Shown here in pieces: positions 41,266 to 51,720 of a DNA stretch of 64,000 nt. A program made the position numbers and the translations under genes. Origin of the DNA: CAVORB01 sp964395315 (lineage in GTDB: Bacteria; Pseudomonadota; Gammaproteobacteria; Chromatiales; Chromatiaceae). The notes beneath the pieces were generated by a model. The model was not told the DNA's origin. It worked only from the letters and a program-made list of their open reading frames with translations, and did no database searches. Each line of letters starts with the position of its first letter. Position 1 is the first letter of the stretch. The stretch spans positions 1 through 64,000 of the forward strand of contig CAYNBI010000003.1 of the NCBI GenBank assembly GCA_964395315.1, written 5' to 3'.

Positions 41266-43704
41266 ATGATCCAGAACTTCACCCAGCTCAGCACCAAGAA
41301 GGTGCTGCAGACCCTGGAGATGGCGGTCGCCGAGCTTGCGGGCATGCGCCAGAACCAGCTCACGCCGGATTTCATCCTGCTTGCCCTGCTCTCGCAGCCC
41401 GACGCCGAGCCGATGCGGATCCTGGAGAACCTGCTCTCTCATCCCGACGAGGCGGCGGTGCGCATCAAGGCACACATCCGCCAGCACTACCAGCACGCGA
41501 CCCCGGTCCAGGCGACCCAGGTCGTCGCGACCCAGGAGGTCGCCGAGGTGTTCCGGATCGCGTACGAGGAGGCCAAACAGCTCGGCGACAGCTACATCTC
41601 CACCGGCACCCTGTTCATCGCCCTCTTCGACCCCAAGACCGGCCACACGGCTGAGCTCCTGCGCGATGAGGGCATCAATCGAGAGCAGGCGCGCAAGGCC
41701 CTGCACGAGCTGCGCGGGGGTCGGACCGTCGCCACCGAGGATGCAGAGACCGAGCCGGACGTGCTCGAGCGCTATACCCGCGACCTGACGGAGATGGCCC
41801 GGCGCGGGGAGCTGGACCCGGTGATCGGACGCGAGGAGGAGATCGCCCAAGTCATCCAGACCCTGTCCCGGCGCAAGAAGAACAACCCCGCCCTGATCGG
41901 CGAGGCGGGCGTCGGCAAGACCGTTATCGTCGAGGGACTGGCGCAGCGCATCGCCGACGCCGACGTGCCCGACACCCTGCTCAACAAGCGCCTGCTCTCG
42001 CTGGACATGGGCGAGATCGTGGCCGGGGCCAAGATGCGCGGCGAATTCGAGGAGCGGTTGAAATCGGTGCGCGACGAGGTGATCAAGGCCAAGGGCCGGG
42101 TCATCCTCTTCATCGACGAGCTGCACACCGTGGTGGGCGCCGGCGCCGGTGCCGGCGGCATGGACGCACCGAGCCTGCTCAAGACGGCGTTGGCCCAGGG
42201 CACGCTGCAGGTCATCGGCGCCGACACCCTGGACGAGTACCACCGATTCGTGGAGTCCGACAAGGCCCTGGAGCGCCGATTCCACCCCATCCTGGTGCGC
42301 GAGCCGTCGGTCGAGGACACCATCAGGATCCTCATGGGTGTCGCCCCGCGTTACGAGCGTCATCACCAGATCCAGTACGCGCGAGACGCCCTGGAGGCGG
42401 CCGCACAGCTCTCGGAGCGTTACATCAGCGATCGCCGGCTCCCGGACAAGGCCGTGGACCTCGTCGACGAGGCCGGCTCCCACAAGCACCTGCGACTGAT
42501 CTCGATTCCGCGCGAGGTCAAGGAGCTCGAACGCGAGCGCCAGCGCCTGTTGCGCGAGAAGACGGCGGCCTTCAACGGGCAGGCCTTCGAGCAGGCCGCC
42601 CGCCTGCAGATGGAGATCCTGAAGCTCGAGGAGCGTCTGGGCGCAGCGCGTGCGGATTGGGAGTCCGCCCGCGGTAAGGAGGATAAGCTCGTGCACCCGG
42701 AGGACATCGCCCAGGTCGTCTCGCACTGGACCGGCATACCGGTGGCCCGCATGGTCGAGACCGAGGCGGACAAGCTCGCCCGCATGGAGGAGAACCTGCA
42801 TAAGCGGATCGTCGGGCAGGAGGATGCGGTGCGCGCCGTCTCGGACGCAATTCGACGCAACCGGGCCGGCATTACCTCCGCACGGCGGCCCATCGGCTCC
42901 TTCCTCTTCCTCGGCCCCACCGGTGTAGGGAAGACCGAGCTCGCCCGCGCCCTGGCTGCCTTCCTGCTCGACAACGAGTCGCGCATCATCCGCCTGGACA
43001 TGTCTGAATACATGGAGCGCCACGAGGTATCGAAGATGATCGGCGCGCCCCCCGGTTACATCGGCTACGGCGAGGGCGGCCAGCTCACCGAACGGGTGCG
43101 GCGCAATCCCTACACGGTGGTGTTGCTCGACGAGATGGAGAAGGCCCACCCGGACGTCTTCAACATGCTGTTGCAGATCCTGGAGGACGGCCGCCTCACC
43201 GATGCCCAAGGGCGGACGGTCTCCTTTCGCAACACCATCCTGGTCGGCACCTCCAACCTGGGCACTGAGGCTCTCTCTCCGGAGAAGCGGCCGATCGGAT
43301 TCATTCAGTCGGCAATGCCCAGCTACGCGGAGGCGAGGGACCTCGTCCTGCACGAGGTCAAGAAGTTCTTCAAGCCCGAGTTCCTCAACCGGCTCGATGA
43401 CGTCATTGTCTTCCACTACCTCGAGCCCGCGCACGTTCGCGCGATCGCGGTGATGTTCGTCGATGCGCTGGTGCGGCGCCTCGCGCGCCGTGAAATCGAG
43501 GTGACCATCGATGACGCGGTGCTCGACAAGCTGGCCGCGGACGGTTTCGATCCGGTCTACGGGGCGCGCCCCTTGCGCCGGGAGGTCGAGCGCCAGCTGG
43601 AGAATCCGTTGGCGATGAAGATCGTGGCCGGGGCGTGCCAGGAGGGCAGCCGGGTCCTGGTGCGGGTTGCGGACGGGGAAATCGCTTTCGAGATCAGGAA
43701 ATAG
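41266..43704 (+). CDS. ClpC/ClpA-like AAA+ unfoldase with UVR motif
   Basis: Protease-partner AAA+ ATPase of 812 residues. Clp N-domain residues 1-150; D1 with Walker A GEAGVGKT (212-219) and Walker B FIDELHTVVGAG; a short middle region with a UVR-like FEQAARLQMEILKLEERL (441-458); D2 with Walker A GPTGVGKT (550-557) and Walker B LLDEMEKAHPDV. PIGF at 676-679 is a tripeptide-loop candidate for binding ClpP, so it is probably a ClpP-type unfoldase, not ClpB. In D1 sensor 1, the usual GATT reads GADT and EYR reads EYH. The usual gene names do not fit perfectly, so symbol left empty. Confidence 0.88.
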   Translation: MIQNFTQLSTKKVLQTLEMAVAELAGMRQNQLTPDFILLALLSQPDAEPMRILENLLSHPDEAAVRIKAHIRQHYQHATPVQATQVVATQEVAEVFRIAYEEAKQLGDSYISTGTLFIALFDPKTGHTAELLRDEGINREQARKALHELRGGRTVATEDAETEPDVLERYTRDLTEMARRGELDPVIGREEEIAQVIQTLSRRKKNNPALIGEAGVGKTVIVEGLAQRIADADVPDTLLNKRLLSLDMGEIVAGAKMRGEFEERLKSVRDEVIKAKGRVILFIDELHTVVGAGAGAGGMDAPSLLKTALAQGTLQVIGADTLDEYHRFVESDKALERRFHPILVREPSVEDTIRILMGVAPRYERHHQIQYARDALEAAAQLSERYISDRRLPDKAVDLVDEAGSHKHLRLISIPREVKELERERQRLLREKTAAFNGQAFEQAARLQMEILKLEERLGAARADWESARGKEDKLVHPEDIAQVVSHWTGIPVARMVETEADKLARMEENLHKRIVGQEDAVRAVSDAIRRNRAGITSARRPIGSFLFLGPTGVGKTELARALAAFLLDNESRIIRLDMSEYMERHEVSKMIGAPPGYIGYGEGGQLTERVRRNPYTVVLLDEMEKAHPDVFNMLLQILEDGRLTDAQGRTVSFRNTILVGTSNLGTEALSPEKRPIGFIQSAMPSYAEARDLVLHEVKKFFKPEFLNRLDDVIVFHYLEPAHVRAIAVMFVDALVRRLARREIEVTIDDAVLDKLAADGFDPVYGARPLRREVERQLENPLAMKIVAGACQEGSRVLVRVADGEIAFEIRK

Positions 43705-43969
43705 GCACGGTTTCCCAGGTTCATGTCGCCCGTCCGAGCCCGAGCTGGACAAGCCGTCTATCCGGCTTTCAGGTATCCGTACGCAACGAGCTCACCGGAC
43801 CCTCTCCTAGCCACGATTCGGCCGAGAGGGCGATTGCTTACTCCCAAGAGCCGACAGTCGCCCGGATTCCCGTGACCCAGGGTCGGCCCGCGGCGTACCA
43901 TGCAGACCTGTGGCGCGCCGCCGAGCCATCCGTCTTTCTTGTCGAACGCCGCACAGCGAGATTCGAGTC

Positions 43970-45469
<1,500 letters not shown>

Positions 45470-45511
45470 GCGCACCGCGCGCAGTGACGAGAGGACAGAG
45501 AGGAACAGAGC

Positions 45512-46396
45512 ATGAGCAAGATCGCCTTCATTGGCCTGGGCATCATGGGACGCCCGATGGCCGGACACCTCCAGGCCGGCGGACATCAGCTGTACCTGGT
45601 CAGGCACCGCTCGCCGCTGCCCGCCGAGCTGCTCGAAGGCGGGGCAGTCGTCTGCGCGTCCTGCGATGAGGCCGCGCGCCAGGCCGAGGTCGTCATCACC
45701 ATGCTGCCGGATACGCCCGATGTAAAGCAGGTGCTGTTCGGCTCGGGAGGCGTCGCGGAGGGCCTGGCCCCCGGCAAGCTCGTGATCGACATGAGCTCGA
45801 TTTCGCCGATCGAGACCAGGGGCTTCGCCGCGCGCGTCCGGAAGCAAGGCTGCGACTACCTCGACGCCCCAGTGTCCGGCGGCGAAGTTGGCGCCAAAGC
45901 GGCAACCCTGACCATCATGGTCGGCGGGACCGAGGCGGCCTTCGCGCTGGCGAGGCCTCTGCTGGAGTTGATGGGGAAGAACATCACCCTCGTCGGTGAC
46001 AGCGGCGCCGGCCAGACCTGCAAGGTGGCCAATCAGATCGTCGTGGCGCTGACCATCGAGGCGGTGGGCGAGGCGCTCCTGTTCGCCTCCAAGGCCGGCG
46101 TCGACCCGGGCCGGGTGCGGCAGGCCCTGATGGGCGGATTCGCGGGATCGAAGATCCTCGAGGTCCACGGGGAGCGCATGATCAAGCGGACCTTCGACCC
46201 CGGATTTCGCATGGCCCTGCACCAGAAGGATCTCGGCCTCGCCCTGTCCGGCGCCCGTGCGCTCGGGCTCAGCCTGCCCAACACGGCGGCCACGCAGGAG
46301 CTGTTCAACGCCTGCTCCGCCCACGACTGGGGCGATCTGGATCACTCGGCTCTGGTGAAGGCGCTCGAGGCGTTAGGAAACCACGAGGTGGCTTAG
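45512..46396 (+). CDS. glxR: 2-hydroxy-3-oxopropionate (tartronate semialdehyde) reductase-type
   Basis: NAD(P)-dependent beta-hydroxyacid dehydrogenase. Rossmann IAFIGLGIMGRPMAGHL at the start, the substrate segment DAPVSGGEVGAKAATLTIMV, and GKNITLVGDSGAGQTCKVAN with the catalytic Lys, which matches GarR/GlxR rather than 3-hydroxyisobutyrate dehydrogenase. Size is 294 residues. It is paired with mmsA, 42 bases downstream. Physiological substrate not settled between tartronate semialdehyde and 3-hydroxyisobutyrate. Confidence 0.86.
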   Translation: MSKIAFIGLGIMGRPMAGHLQAGGHQLYLVRHRSPLPAELLEGGAVVCASCDEAARQAEVVITMLPDTPDVKQVLFGSGGVAEGLAPGKLVIDMSSISPIETRGFAARVRKQGCDYLDAPVSGGEVGAKAATLTIMVGGTEAAFALARPLLELMGKNITLVGDSGAGQTCKVANQIVVALTIEAVGEALLFASKAGVDPGRVRQALMGGFAGSKILEVHGERMIKRTFDPGFRMALHQKDLGLALSGARALGLSLPNTAATQELFNACSAHDWGDLDHSALVKALEALGNHEVA

Positions 46397-46409
46397 CGCC
46401 AGATCGATC

Positions 46410-46427
46410 GGAATACCCAGGTATTCC
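46410..46427. terminator. palindrome between convergent glxR and EAL genes
   Basis: GGAATACC-CA-GGTATTCC is a perfect 8-bp stem with 2-base spacer located 13 bases after the glxR stop. It lies between convergent genes (stop of glxR at 46396 and end of the EAL gene at 46507). There is no T-run; an alternative is a protein-binding dyad. Confidence 0.4.
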
Positions 46428-46506
46428 CGTACGCGTGCGGCCGGAGCGATGGGTTGGTATTCGCCCGGCTCTCCTGAAGGCCCCGTGTCCCGGCGCTGGC
46501 TATGGG

Positions 46507-47718
46507 TCAATCTTCCGCTTGGCTTGCGCTCTGATTGCGTCGAATCAACGCAAAGATTTCGTCCACGCCCACCGGCCTTCCGAGCGCATAGCCTTGCCCC
46601 ATCATGCAGCCAAGGTCGCCGAGCAGGACCTTCTGCTCCTGTGTCTCGATGCCCTCTGCGATCACGGACAACTGCATGGAGCTCGCAAGGGCGATGATGC
46701 CGCGCACCACTGCCTCGCTGCGGTCCAAATGGCCCAGTTTGTGGACGAAGGACTGGTCGATCTTGATGGTGTCGACGTCCAGCGCCAGGAGCTGCGACAG
46801 GCTTGAGTATCCGGTCCCGAAGTCATCCAGCGCAACGCCGAATCCATGCCTTCTGGCGGCGCCGATCCAGGATGTGGCGTTGTCCTTGTCGATCACCTGA
46901 CTCTCGGTCAATTCAAGCGTCAGTAAGGCGGGATTAACGCCAAAGTGTCCCGCCAATTCCTGCGCTCGATCGAGGTAGCGGGTATCGGCCAAGTGCCGCG
47001 GCGAGACATTGATGCAGACGAACGCGTGCGCGGCCTCTCCGATGACACCATTGATCAACTTGATATCCGCCAGCCCGCGTTTCAGGACGAACGCGTCTAC
47101 CTCATTGATCAGGTTTGTTTCTTCTGCCAGGGAGATGAAGATGTTCGGCGGGACGATGCCGTAGCGAGGGTGCTGCCAGCGCAACAGTGCCTCGAACCCC
47201 ATGAAGTGGCCGACTCTGAGGTCGATGATCGGCTGATAGACGACGGTCAATTCTCCGTCTGCAACCGCACTGCGCAGGTCCGCTTCCATCCGGAACTTGT
47301 CCATGACCAAGTCGCTTGATGAATCGTTGTCGACGAGGTCGTCCCACACCGAGTTGCCTGAACTGTACTTCAACGCATTCAACGAGCAGCGGTAACGCTT
47401 CGCGATCAGGCGCATCAGCATGTGCAGAACCGGATCTGCCTGCTTCAATCGCTGCTGGAGCTGCTCACGTTGAATGACGCGCAGAGTCGCGTCCTCGATG
47501 ACGACCGCGGTAGCGCTGCGCGGGGCATCGTCGATGATCGCCATCTCGCCGATGATGTCGCCCGGCCCCAGATGCCTTAAGACCAATCGCTCGTCCCTGA
47601 CGCTGGTCGATACCTCGAGGGTTCCCGACTCGATGAGATAGGCGCAATCTCCCGGGTCTCCCTCGCGAAACAAAAGGCTGCCGGCCTGATGACACTCGGT
47701 CGTGCCGTAGGTTTTCAT
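46507..47718 (-). CDS. cNMP-binding domain plus EAL c-di-GMP phosphodiesterase
   Basis: 403-residue cytoplasmic protein with a CRP-like cyclic-nucleotide-binding domain (about 1-110, PBC GEMAIIDDAPRSAT) followed by an EAL domain. Catalytic residues are all visible: EAL at 176-178, a following NVSPRHL, LELTES, DDFGTG, KID and QGYALGRP. An active c-di-GMP phosphodiesterase controlled by a ligand at the N-terminal domain is predicted. The ligand (cAMP, cGMP or other) is unknown. No GGDEF domain. It is not in an operon. Confidence 0.9.
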   Translation of the reverse strand: MKTYGTTECHQAGSLLFREGDPGDCAYLIESGTLEVSTSVRDERLVLRHLGPGDIIGEMAIIDDAPRSATAVVIEDATLRVIQREQLQQRLKQADPVLHMLMRLIAKRYRCSLNALKYSSGNSVWDDLVDNDSSSDLVMDKFRMEADLRSAVADGELTVVYQPIIDLRVGHFMGFEALLRWQHPRYGIVPPNIFISLAEETNLINEVDAFVLKRGLADIKLINGVIGEAAHAFVCINVSPRHLADTRYLDRAQELAGHFGVNPALLTLELTESQVIDKDNATSWIGAARRHGFGVALDDFGTGYSSLSQLLALDVDTIKIDQSFVHKLGHLDRSEAVVRGIIALASSMQLSVIAEGIETQEQKVLLGDLGCMMGQGYALGRPVGVDEIFALIRRNQSASQAED

Positions 47719-48002
47719 AAGTGTCGAAGAGTCCCGATCGCGATCGTATTACTTATTGGCGCTTCGAGAGATGCTGAATGGCGGCTCTTCCGACCATCAC
47801 CCGCGACGCGCTTCCAGCCGAGCGGGAAACACCGATCTACGTGCGTTAGAAGCCCCACTGAGAGCAACAACCGCACGACCCCACGCTACCAGACGGCGAA
47901 AGGGGTGATCAAAATCGCGGATCCCACTTGGGTCGATTATTGCACATTCATCGGCGCAAGAAACGGCGCATCGTTTCCCTTCCGGTCTTCTCCACGGGTG
48001 GT
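47719..48002. other. 284-base intergenic region
   Basis: Nothing recognised. It lies between the EAL gene start and the end of the aminotransferase gene, both on the minus strand, so it must hold the EAL promoter. No convincing -35/-10 pair or riboswitch was found. Confidence 0.3.
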
Positions 48003-49187
48003 TCATTGCCCGCCGGCCGCAAGAAAACGGCTGATCCTGTGAACCCCTTCCTGCAACGCATCCATGCCAGTGGTATAGGCGATGCGCAGATGGAGCTCGG
48101 GGGCATTGCTCCCGAAATCGCGCCCCGGCGTCACCGCCACCGCTTCCTGCTCCAGCAGCGAGGCAGCGAACCTGTCGCTGTCGGTGTTGAATCCGTCGCA
48201 TCGAGCATAAAGGTAAAAGGCGCCTTGCGGGACGACGCCAAAGCGAAAGCCCAGCCCAGCCAGCGCCGGGAGCAGAAAGTCCCGCCGGCGCTGAAACTCG
48301 CAACGTCGTTCCTCCAATATCGACAGGGTTTGCGGAGCAAACGCCGCCAATGCGGCATATTGGGAGAGGGTCGGGGCGGCGAGATAAAGGTTCTGGGCCA
48401 GGCGGTCTAGGGTATCGGCCGTCGTCATCGGAGCCACGACCCAACCCAAACGCCAGCCGGTCATGCCGAAGTACTTGGAGAAGCTGTTGACGACGAACAG
48501 CGCCTCCTCCCCCGCGGCCAAGGCGGTGTGATCGGCCACATCGTAAACCAGTCCCTGGTAGATCTCGTCGACGATGAGACTCGCGCCGCGCTCGCGCACG
48601 AAGCCGTAGAGGCGCGCAAGCGCTTCGGCGTCCAGCAGGGTTCCCGTCGGATTGGAGGGGCTCGCCACCATGACCACCCGCGCCCCCGGCGGCCACGCCG
48701 ATGCCAACCTTTCGGCGGTGAGTTGGTAACCGCTATCCGGGCCGACCGGCACCGCGTGCACGACCCCGCCGAGGAGGCGAACCAACTGGCGGTTGCACGG
48801 ATAACCGGGATCGGCCATCACTACCCCGTCGCCCGGATCGAGGAGCCCGGCGAGCAATAACTGCAAACCGCCGGACGCCCCTGGGGTTATGAGTATTCGC
48901 GCCGGATCGACCGGAATGCCGTAACGCTGCCGGTAATGGCCAGACACCGCGTCCCGCAGCTCGGGCAGGCCGCGCGCCGGGGTGTAGCGCGTCCGGCCCT
49001 CATCGAGGGCCCGACGACCGGCGTCCAGAATCGGCTGCGCGGTTGGAAAATCCGGCTCCCCGATCTCCATGTGCACCACATTCCTGCCGGCGGCCTCCAT
49101 CGCCCGGGCGCGCGCCAGAAGCCGCATGACGTGGAAGGGCTCGACGTCGCCCGCCCGGCGCGCCAGCCCGCTCACGCGTTCAATCAT
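48003..49187 (-). CDS. class I/II PLP-dependent aminotransferase
   Basis: Fold-type I aminotransferase. HMEIGEPDFPTAQPILDAGR and TPGASGGLQLLLAGLLDPGD start the large domain; SPSNPTGT and IVDEIYQGLVY bracket the PLP site and NSFSKYFGMTGWRLGWV carries the PLP lysine. ELHLRIAYTT has the substrate-binding Arg. Length is 394 residues from ATG 49187, which overlaps the upstream HAD gene by 8 bases; the frame is open to 49331. Likely an aspartate/alanine/aromatic type, exact substrate unknown. Confidence 0.88.
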   Translation of the reverse strand: MIERVSGLARRAGDVEPFHVMRLLARARAMEAAGRNVVHMEIGEPDFPTAQPILDAGRRALDEGRTRYTPARGLPELRDAVSGHYRQRYGIPVDPARILITPGASGGLQLLLAGLLDPGDGVVMADPGYPCNRQLVRLLGGVVHAVPVGPDSGYQLTAERLASAWPPGARVVMVASPSNPTGTLLDAEALARLYGFVRERGASLIVDEIYQGLVYDVADHTALAAGEEALFVVNSFSKYFGMTGWRLGWVVAPMTTADTLDRLAQNLYLAAPTLSQYAALAAFAPQTLSILEERRCEFQRRRDFLLPALAGLGFRFGVVPQGAFYLYARCDGFNTDSDRFAASLLEQEAVAVTPGRDFGSNAPELHLRIAYTTGMDALQEGVHRISRFLAAGGQ

Positions 49188-49959
49188 CGGCGAAGGCCCG
49201 CCGATGCATGGCATCCAGGGCCGCGAGATCGATGAAGTCCCCTTTCTCCAGCACGCCGGCGATGACGGATGAGGGCTCACCGGGACCTCCCAGCCGGTCG
49301 ACGACCAGGGCCGCGCGTGAAAAATCCTCATCCCTGGTGTAGGAGCTCACGGTCACCAGCAGCGCCTTCAGTCCCGCCCCCAGGGCGGAGCGGACCCCGT
49401 TGTTGGAGTCCTCCACCGCGACGCACTCCTGCGCTGTCAGGCGCATCTGCTCCAGTGCGAGAAGAAAGATATCCGGCGCCGGTTTCTTCGCTGCGACGAC
49501 ATCACCCGCCGCGATGACGTCGAACCAGGCGGACAGCCCCGCTTCGCCACTGTACTCGAGCAGGGCCGTCACGTTCTCCGGAGTCGTTGTGGTGGCGATC
49601 GCCAGGCGCACGCCTGCATCGCGCGCCTGTCGCAGCAGGCGCATGACCCCTGGCCGCAGCGGGATGGCGCCCCTTCGCAGCATGGCGAGGTAGTGCGCCG
49701 TCTTGCGCCGGTGGAGATCCGCGATGAAGCCGTCGAGATCGCTGACCGCAGGAAGATCCGGCCGCCAGCGATCAATGTAGAAGCGGATACGCTCCTTACC
49801 CCCCGTGACCGCCAGCAGCTCGCCGTATAGATCAGGGGACCATTCCCAATCCAAACCGGCCTCCGCGAAGGCCCGATTGAAGGCCGGCCTGTGACCGTCG
49901 CGCTCGGTGTCCGCCAGGGTGCCGTCGACGTCGAATATCAGTGCCTTGAATCCACGCAT
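49180..49959 (-). CDS. HAD hydrolase, CbbY-like
   Basis: Haloacid dehalogenase-superfamily phosphatase. Motif I is FDVDGTLADTE with the nucleophile Asp; IATTTTPENV is motif II; KKPAPDIF is motif III Lys; AVEDSNNGVRSAL is motif IV. The stretch VTGGKERIRFYIDRW is a CbbY hallmark, seen in enzymes that dephosphorylate xylulose-1,5-bisphosphate to protect RuBisCO, though here no RuBisCO gene is near. Length 259 residues. It forms a coupled pair with the aminotransferase gene. Confidence 0.87.
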   Translation of the reverse strand: MRGFKALIFDVDGTLADTERDGHRPAFNRAFAEAGLDWEWSPDLYGELLAVTGGKERIRFYIDRWRPDLPAVSDLDGFIADLHRRKTAHYLAMLRRGAIPLRPGVMRLLRQARDAGVRLAIATTTTPENVTALLEYSGEAGLSAWFDVIAAGDVVAAKKPAPDIFLLALEQMRLTAQECVAVEDSNNGVRSALGAGLKALLVTVSSYTRDEDFSRAALVVDRLGGPGEPSSVIAGVLEKGDFIDLAALDAMHRRAFADD

Positions 49960-50076
49960 CGGTGCTGCGTCCCGTCACTCGGTGACCAGTATCTGCGAAG
50001 GCTAAACCACCCTGAAGGCGAATGCATTCCCGATCCCGCATTGGCGCGTGGACATCGGCCCGTGCTCGCAAAATAG

Positions 50077-50105
50077 TTGCCGCCGGATAGGCCTTTTGGT
50101 ATTAA
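50077..50105 (+). promoter_or_regulatory. dksA promoter
   Basis: TTGCCG (50077-50082), 17-base spacer and TATTAA (50100-50105) make a near-consensus sigma70 promoter. The start would be near 50112, leaving a leader of about 90 bases before the ATG at 50204. Confidence 0.65.
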
Positions 50106-50203
50106 ATGCCCCTTTTTAGGATAAGGGCGAGCGGCCACCAAGCCACATTTCACGCGGCAGCGGGGGCGTTCGGGCCAGAAAACGGCATTCTCGGGGGGTT
50201 GTT

Positions 50204-50638
50204 ATGGCGGAAGGTGAAAAGCAAGGTGCGAAGGCGTTCGGTTTCGCGCCCTATGCCGCGTCCGATAACGAGGAGTACATGAGCGCCGCCCAGGAAGAGC
50301 ACTTCCGCGAAATCCTCCTGGCGTGGAAACGGAGTCTAATGGAGGAAGTGGACCGAACGGTCCACCACATGCAGGACGAGGCGACCAACTTTCCGGACCC
50401 GAACGACCGCGCGACCCAGGAGTCCGAGTTCAGCCTAGAGCTGCGGACGCGCGACCGCGAACGCAAGCTGATCAAGAAGATCGACGAGGCGCTCACCCGC
50501 CTCGACAATAACGAGTACGGCTACTGCAGCGCCTGCGGCGTAGAGATCGGCATACGCCGCCTCGAGGCGCGCCCCACCGCCACGCTCTGCATCGACTGCA
50601 AGACCTTGGACGAGATTCGGGAAAAGCAGCGCGGCTGA
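50204..50638 (+). CDS. dksA: RNA polymerase-binding transcription factor DksA
   Basis: Stringent-response partner of ppGpp, entering the polymerase secondary channel. It has the coiled-coil tip FPDPNDRATQE with the functionally essential Asp65, Asp68 and Ala70 (E. coli D71, D74, A76) and a C-terminal C4 zinc finger (C108, C111, C129, C132). Length 144 residues. gluQ follows after 19 bases, the classical gammaproteobacterial dksA-gluQ arrangement. The start ATG is preceded by GGGGGG at 50193-50198, a weak ribosome site. Confidence 0.95.
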   Translation: MAEGEKQGAKAFGFAPYAASDNEEYMSAAQEEHFREILLAWKRSLMEEVDRTVHHMQDEATNFPDPNDRATQESEFSLELRTRDRERKLIKKIDEALTRLDNNEYGYCSACGVEIGIRRLEARPTATLCIDCKTLDEIREKQRG

Positions 50639-50657
50639 GTTCCTCCGCGCGGCGCGT

Positions 50658-51584
50658 GTGCCACCGCCCGCTCCAAGACCAGTCTACCGGGGGCGATTCG
50701 CCCCCTCCCCCACGGGTCCCCTGCACTTCGGATCTCTCGTCGCGGCCCTCGGCAGCTGGCTTGAGGCGCGTCAGCGTCAAGGCGTATGGCTGGTCCGCAT
50801 GGAAGATCTGGACTCCCCGCGCATCGTGCCGGGGTGCGGCGACGACATCCTTCGCACCCTCGAGGCCCTGGGTCTGGAATGGGATGGCACCGTCGTCTAC
50901 CAGGACGCGCGCCGGGGTGACTATGCGGAGGCGCTCGAGTCGCTTCGACGCAAAGGGCTCTTGTTCCCATGCGCGTGCAGCCGCAGAGACGTCGCCATCG
51001 CTGGCCGCGACGGCGCGGAGGGTCCCATCTACCCCGGCACCTGCCGCCCGGGTCTGCCGCCAGGGCGGCGCGCGCGGACTCTGCGGATGCGAACGGAATC
51101 CCCACCGATCAGCTTTTCCGACCTCGTCCAGGGGGAACTCGCTCAGGACCTGCAGCAGGAGGTGGGTGATTTCGTTCTGAGGCGCGCGGACGGAATTCAC
51201 GCCTACCAGCTTGCCGTGGTGGTCGACGACGCCTTCCAGGGGGTGACCGGCGTCGTTCGGGGCGCGGATCTGGTGCTCTCCACGCCGCGCCAGATCTTTC
51301 TGCAGCGCGCGCTCGGTTTCGCCTCGCCGGAGTATGCCCATCTGCCGGTCGCCGTGGATGCCCTGGGTCGCAAGCTCAGCAAATCCGATGCCGCTGCGCC
51401 CGTCAATGCCGGAGATCCCTTGCCGGCATTGCTTCAGGCCTGGCGCTTCCTGGGCCAGCCTCCCTTTCCCGAGGCCCCGGCGAACCTGCGCGAGTTCCAG
51501 GAGCAGGCGCTGCAGAACTGGTCGATTCGGCGCGTACCCACCGCACGCGCCCTGCCCATCCCACCACGTCGAGGCAGGCTTTAA
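50658..51584 (+). CDS. gluQ: glutamyl-Q tRNA(Asp) synthetase
   Basis: Truncated glutamyl-tRNA synthetase paralogue that attaches glutamate to queuosine in tRNA(Asp). RFAPSPTGPLHFGSL is the HIGH-like motif and GRKLSKSD the KMSKS counterpart. The zinc site CACSRR, YPGTC is present. It lacks the anticodon domain. It is 308 residues starting with GTG at 50658, 19 bases after dksA. The queD gene elsewhere in this window is consistent with a queuosine-using organism. Confidence 0.94.
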   Translation: MPPPAPRPVYRGRFAPSPTGPLHFGSLVAALGSWLEARQRQGVWLVRMEDLDSPRIVPGCGDDILRTLEALGLEWDGTVVYQDARRGDYAEALESLRRKGLLFPCACSRRDVAIAGRDGAEGPIYPGTCRPGLPPGRRARTLRMRTESPPISFSDLVQGELAQDLQQEVGDFVLRRADGIHAYQLAVVVDDAFQGVTGVVRGADLVLSTPRQIFLQRALGFASPEYAHLPVAVDALGRKLSKSDAAAPVNAGDPLPALLQAWRFLGQPPFPEAPANLREFQEQALQNWSIRRVPTARALPIPPRRGRL

Positions 51585-51720
51585 GGCCTCGGCGCCCGAT
51601 TCACCCGGCCGGCGGGGAGAGCGCCTTCAATCTGACCCACCACGACTCCGTCAGGGCGCTTGCGTACTACCCGTGCTATTTCCAGCATCGGGCTGAGGTT
51701 GGCGCCGTCCGATGCCGGGA

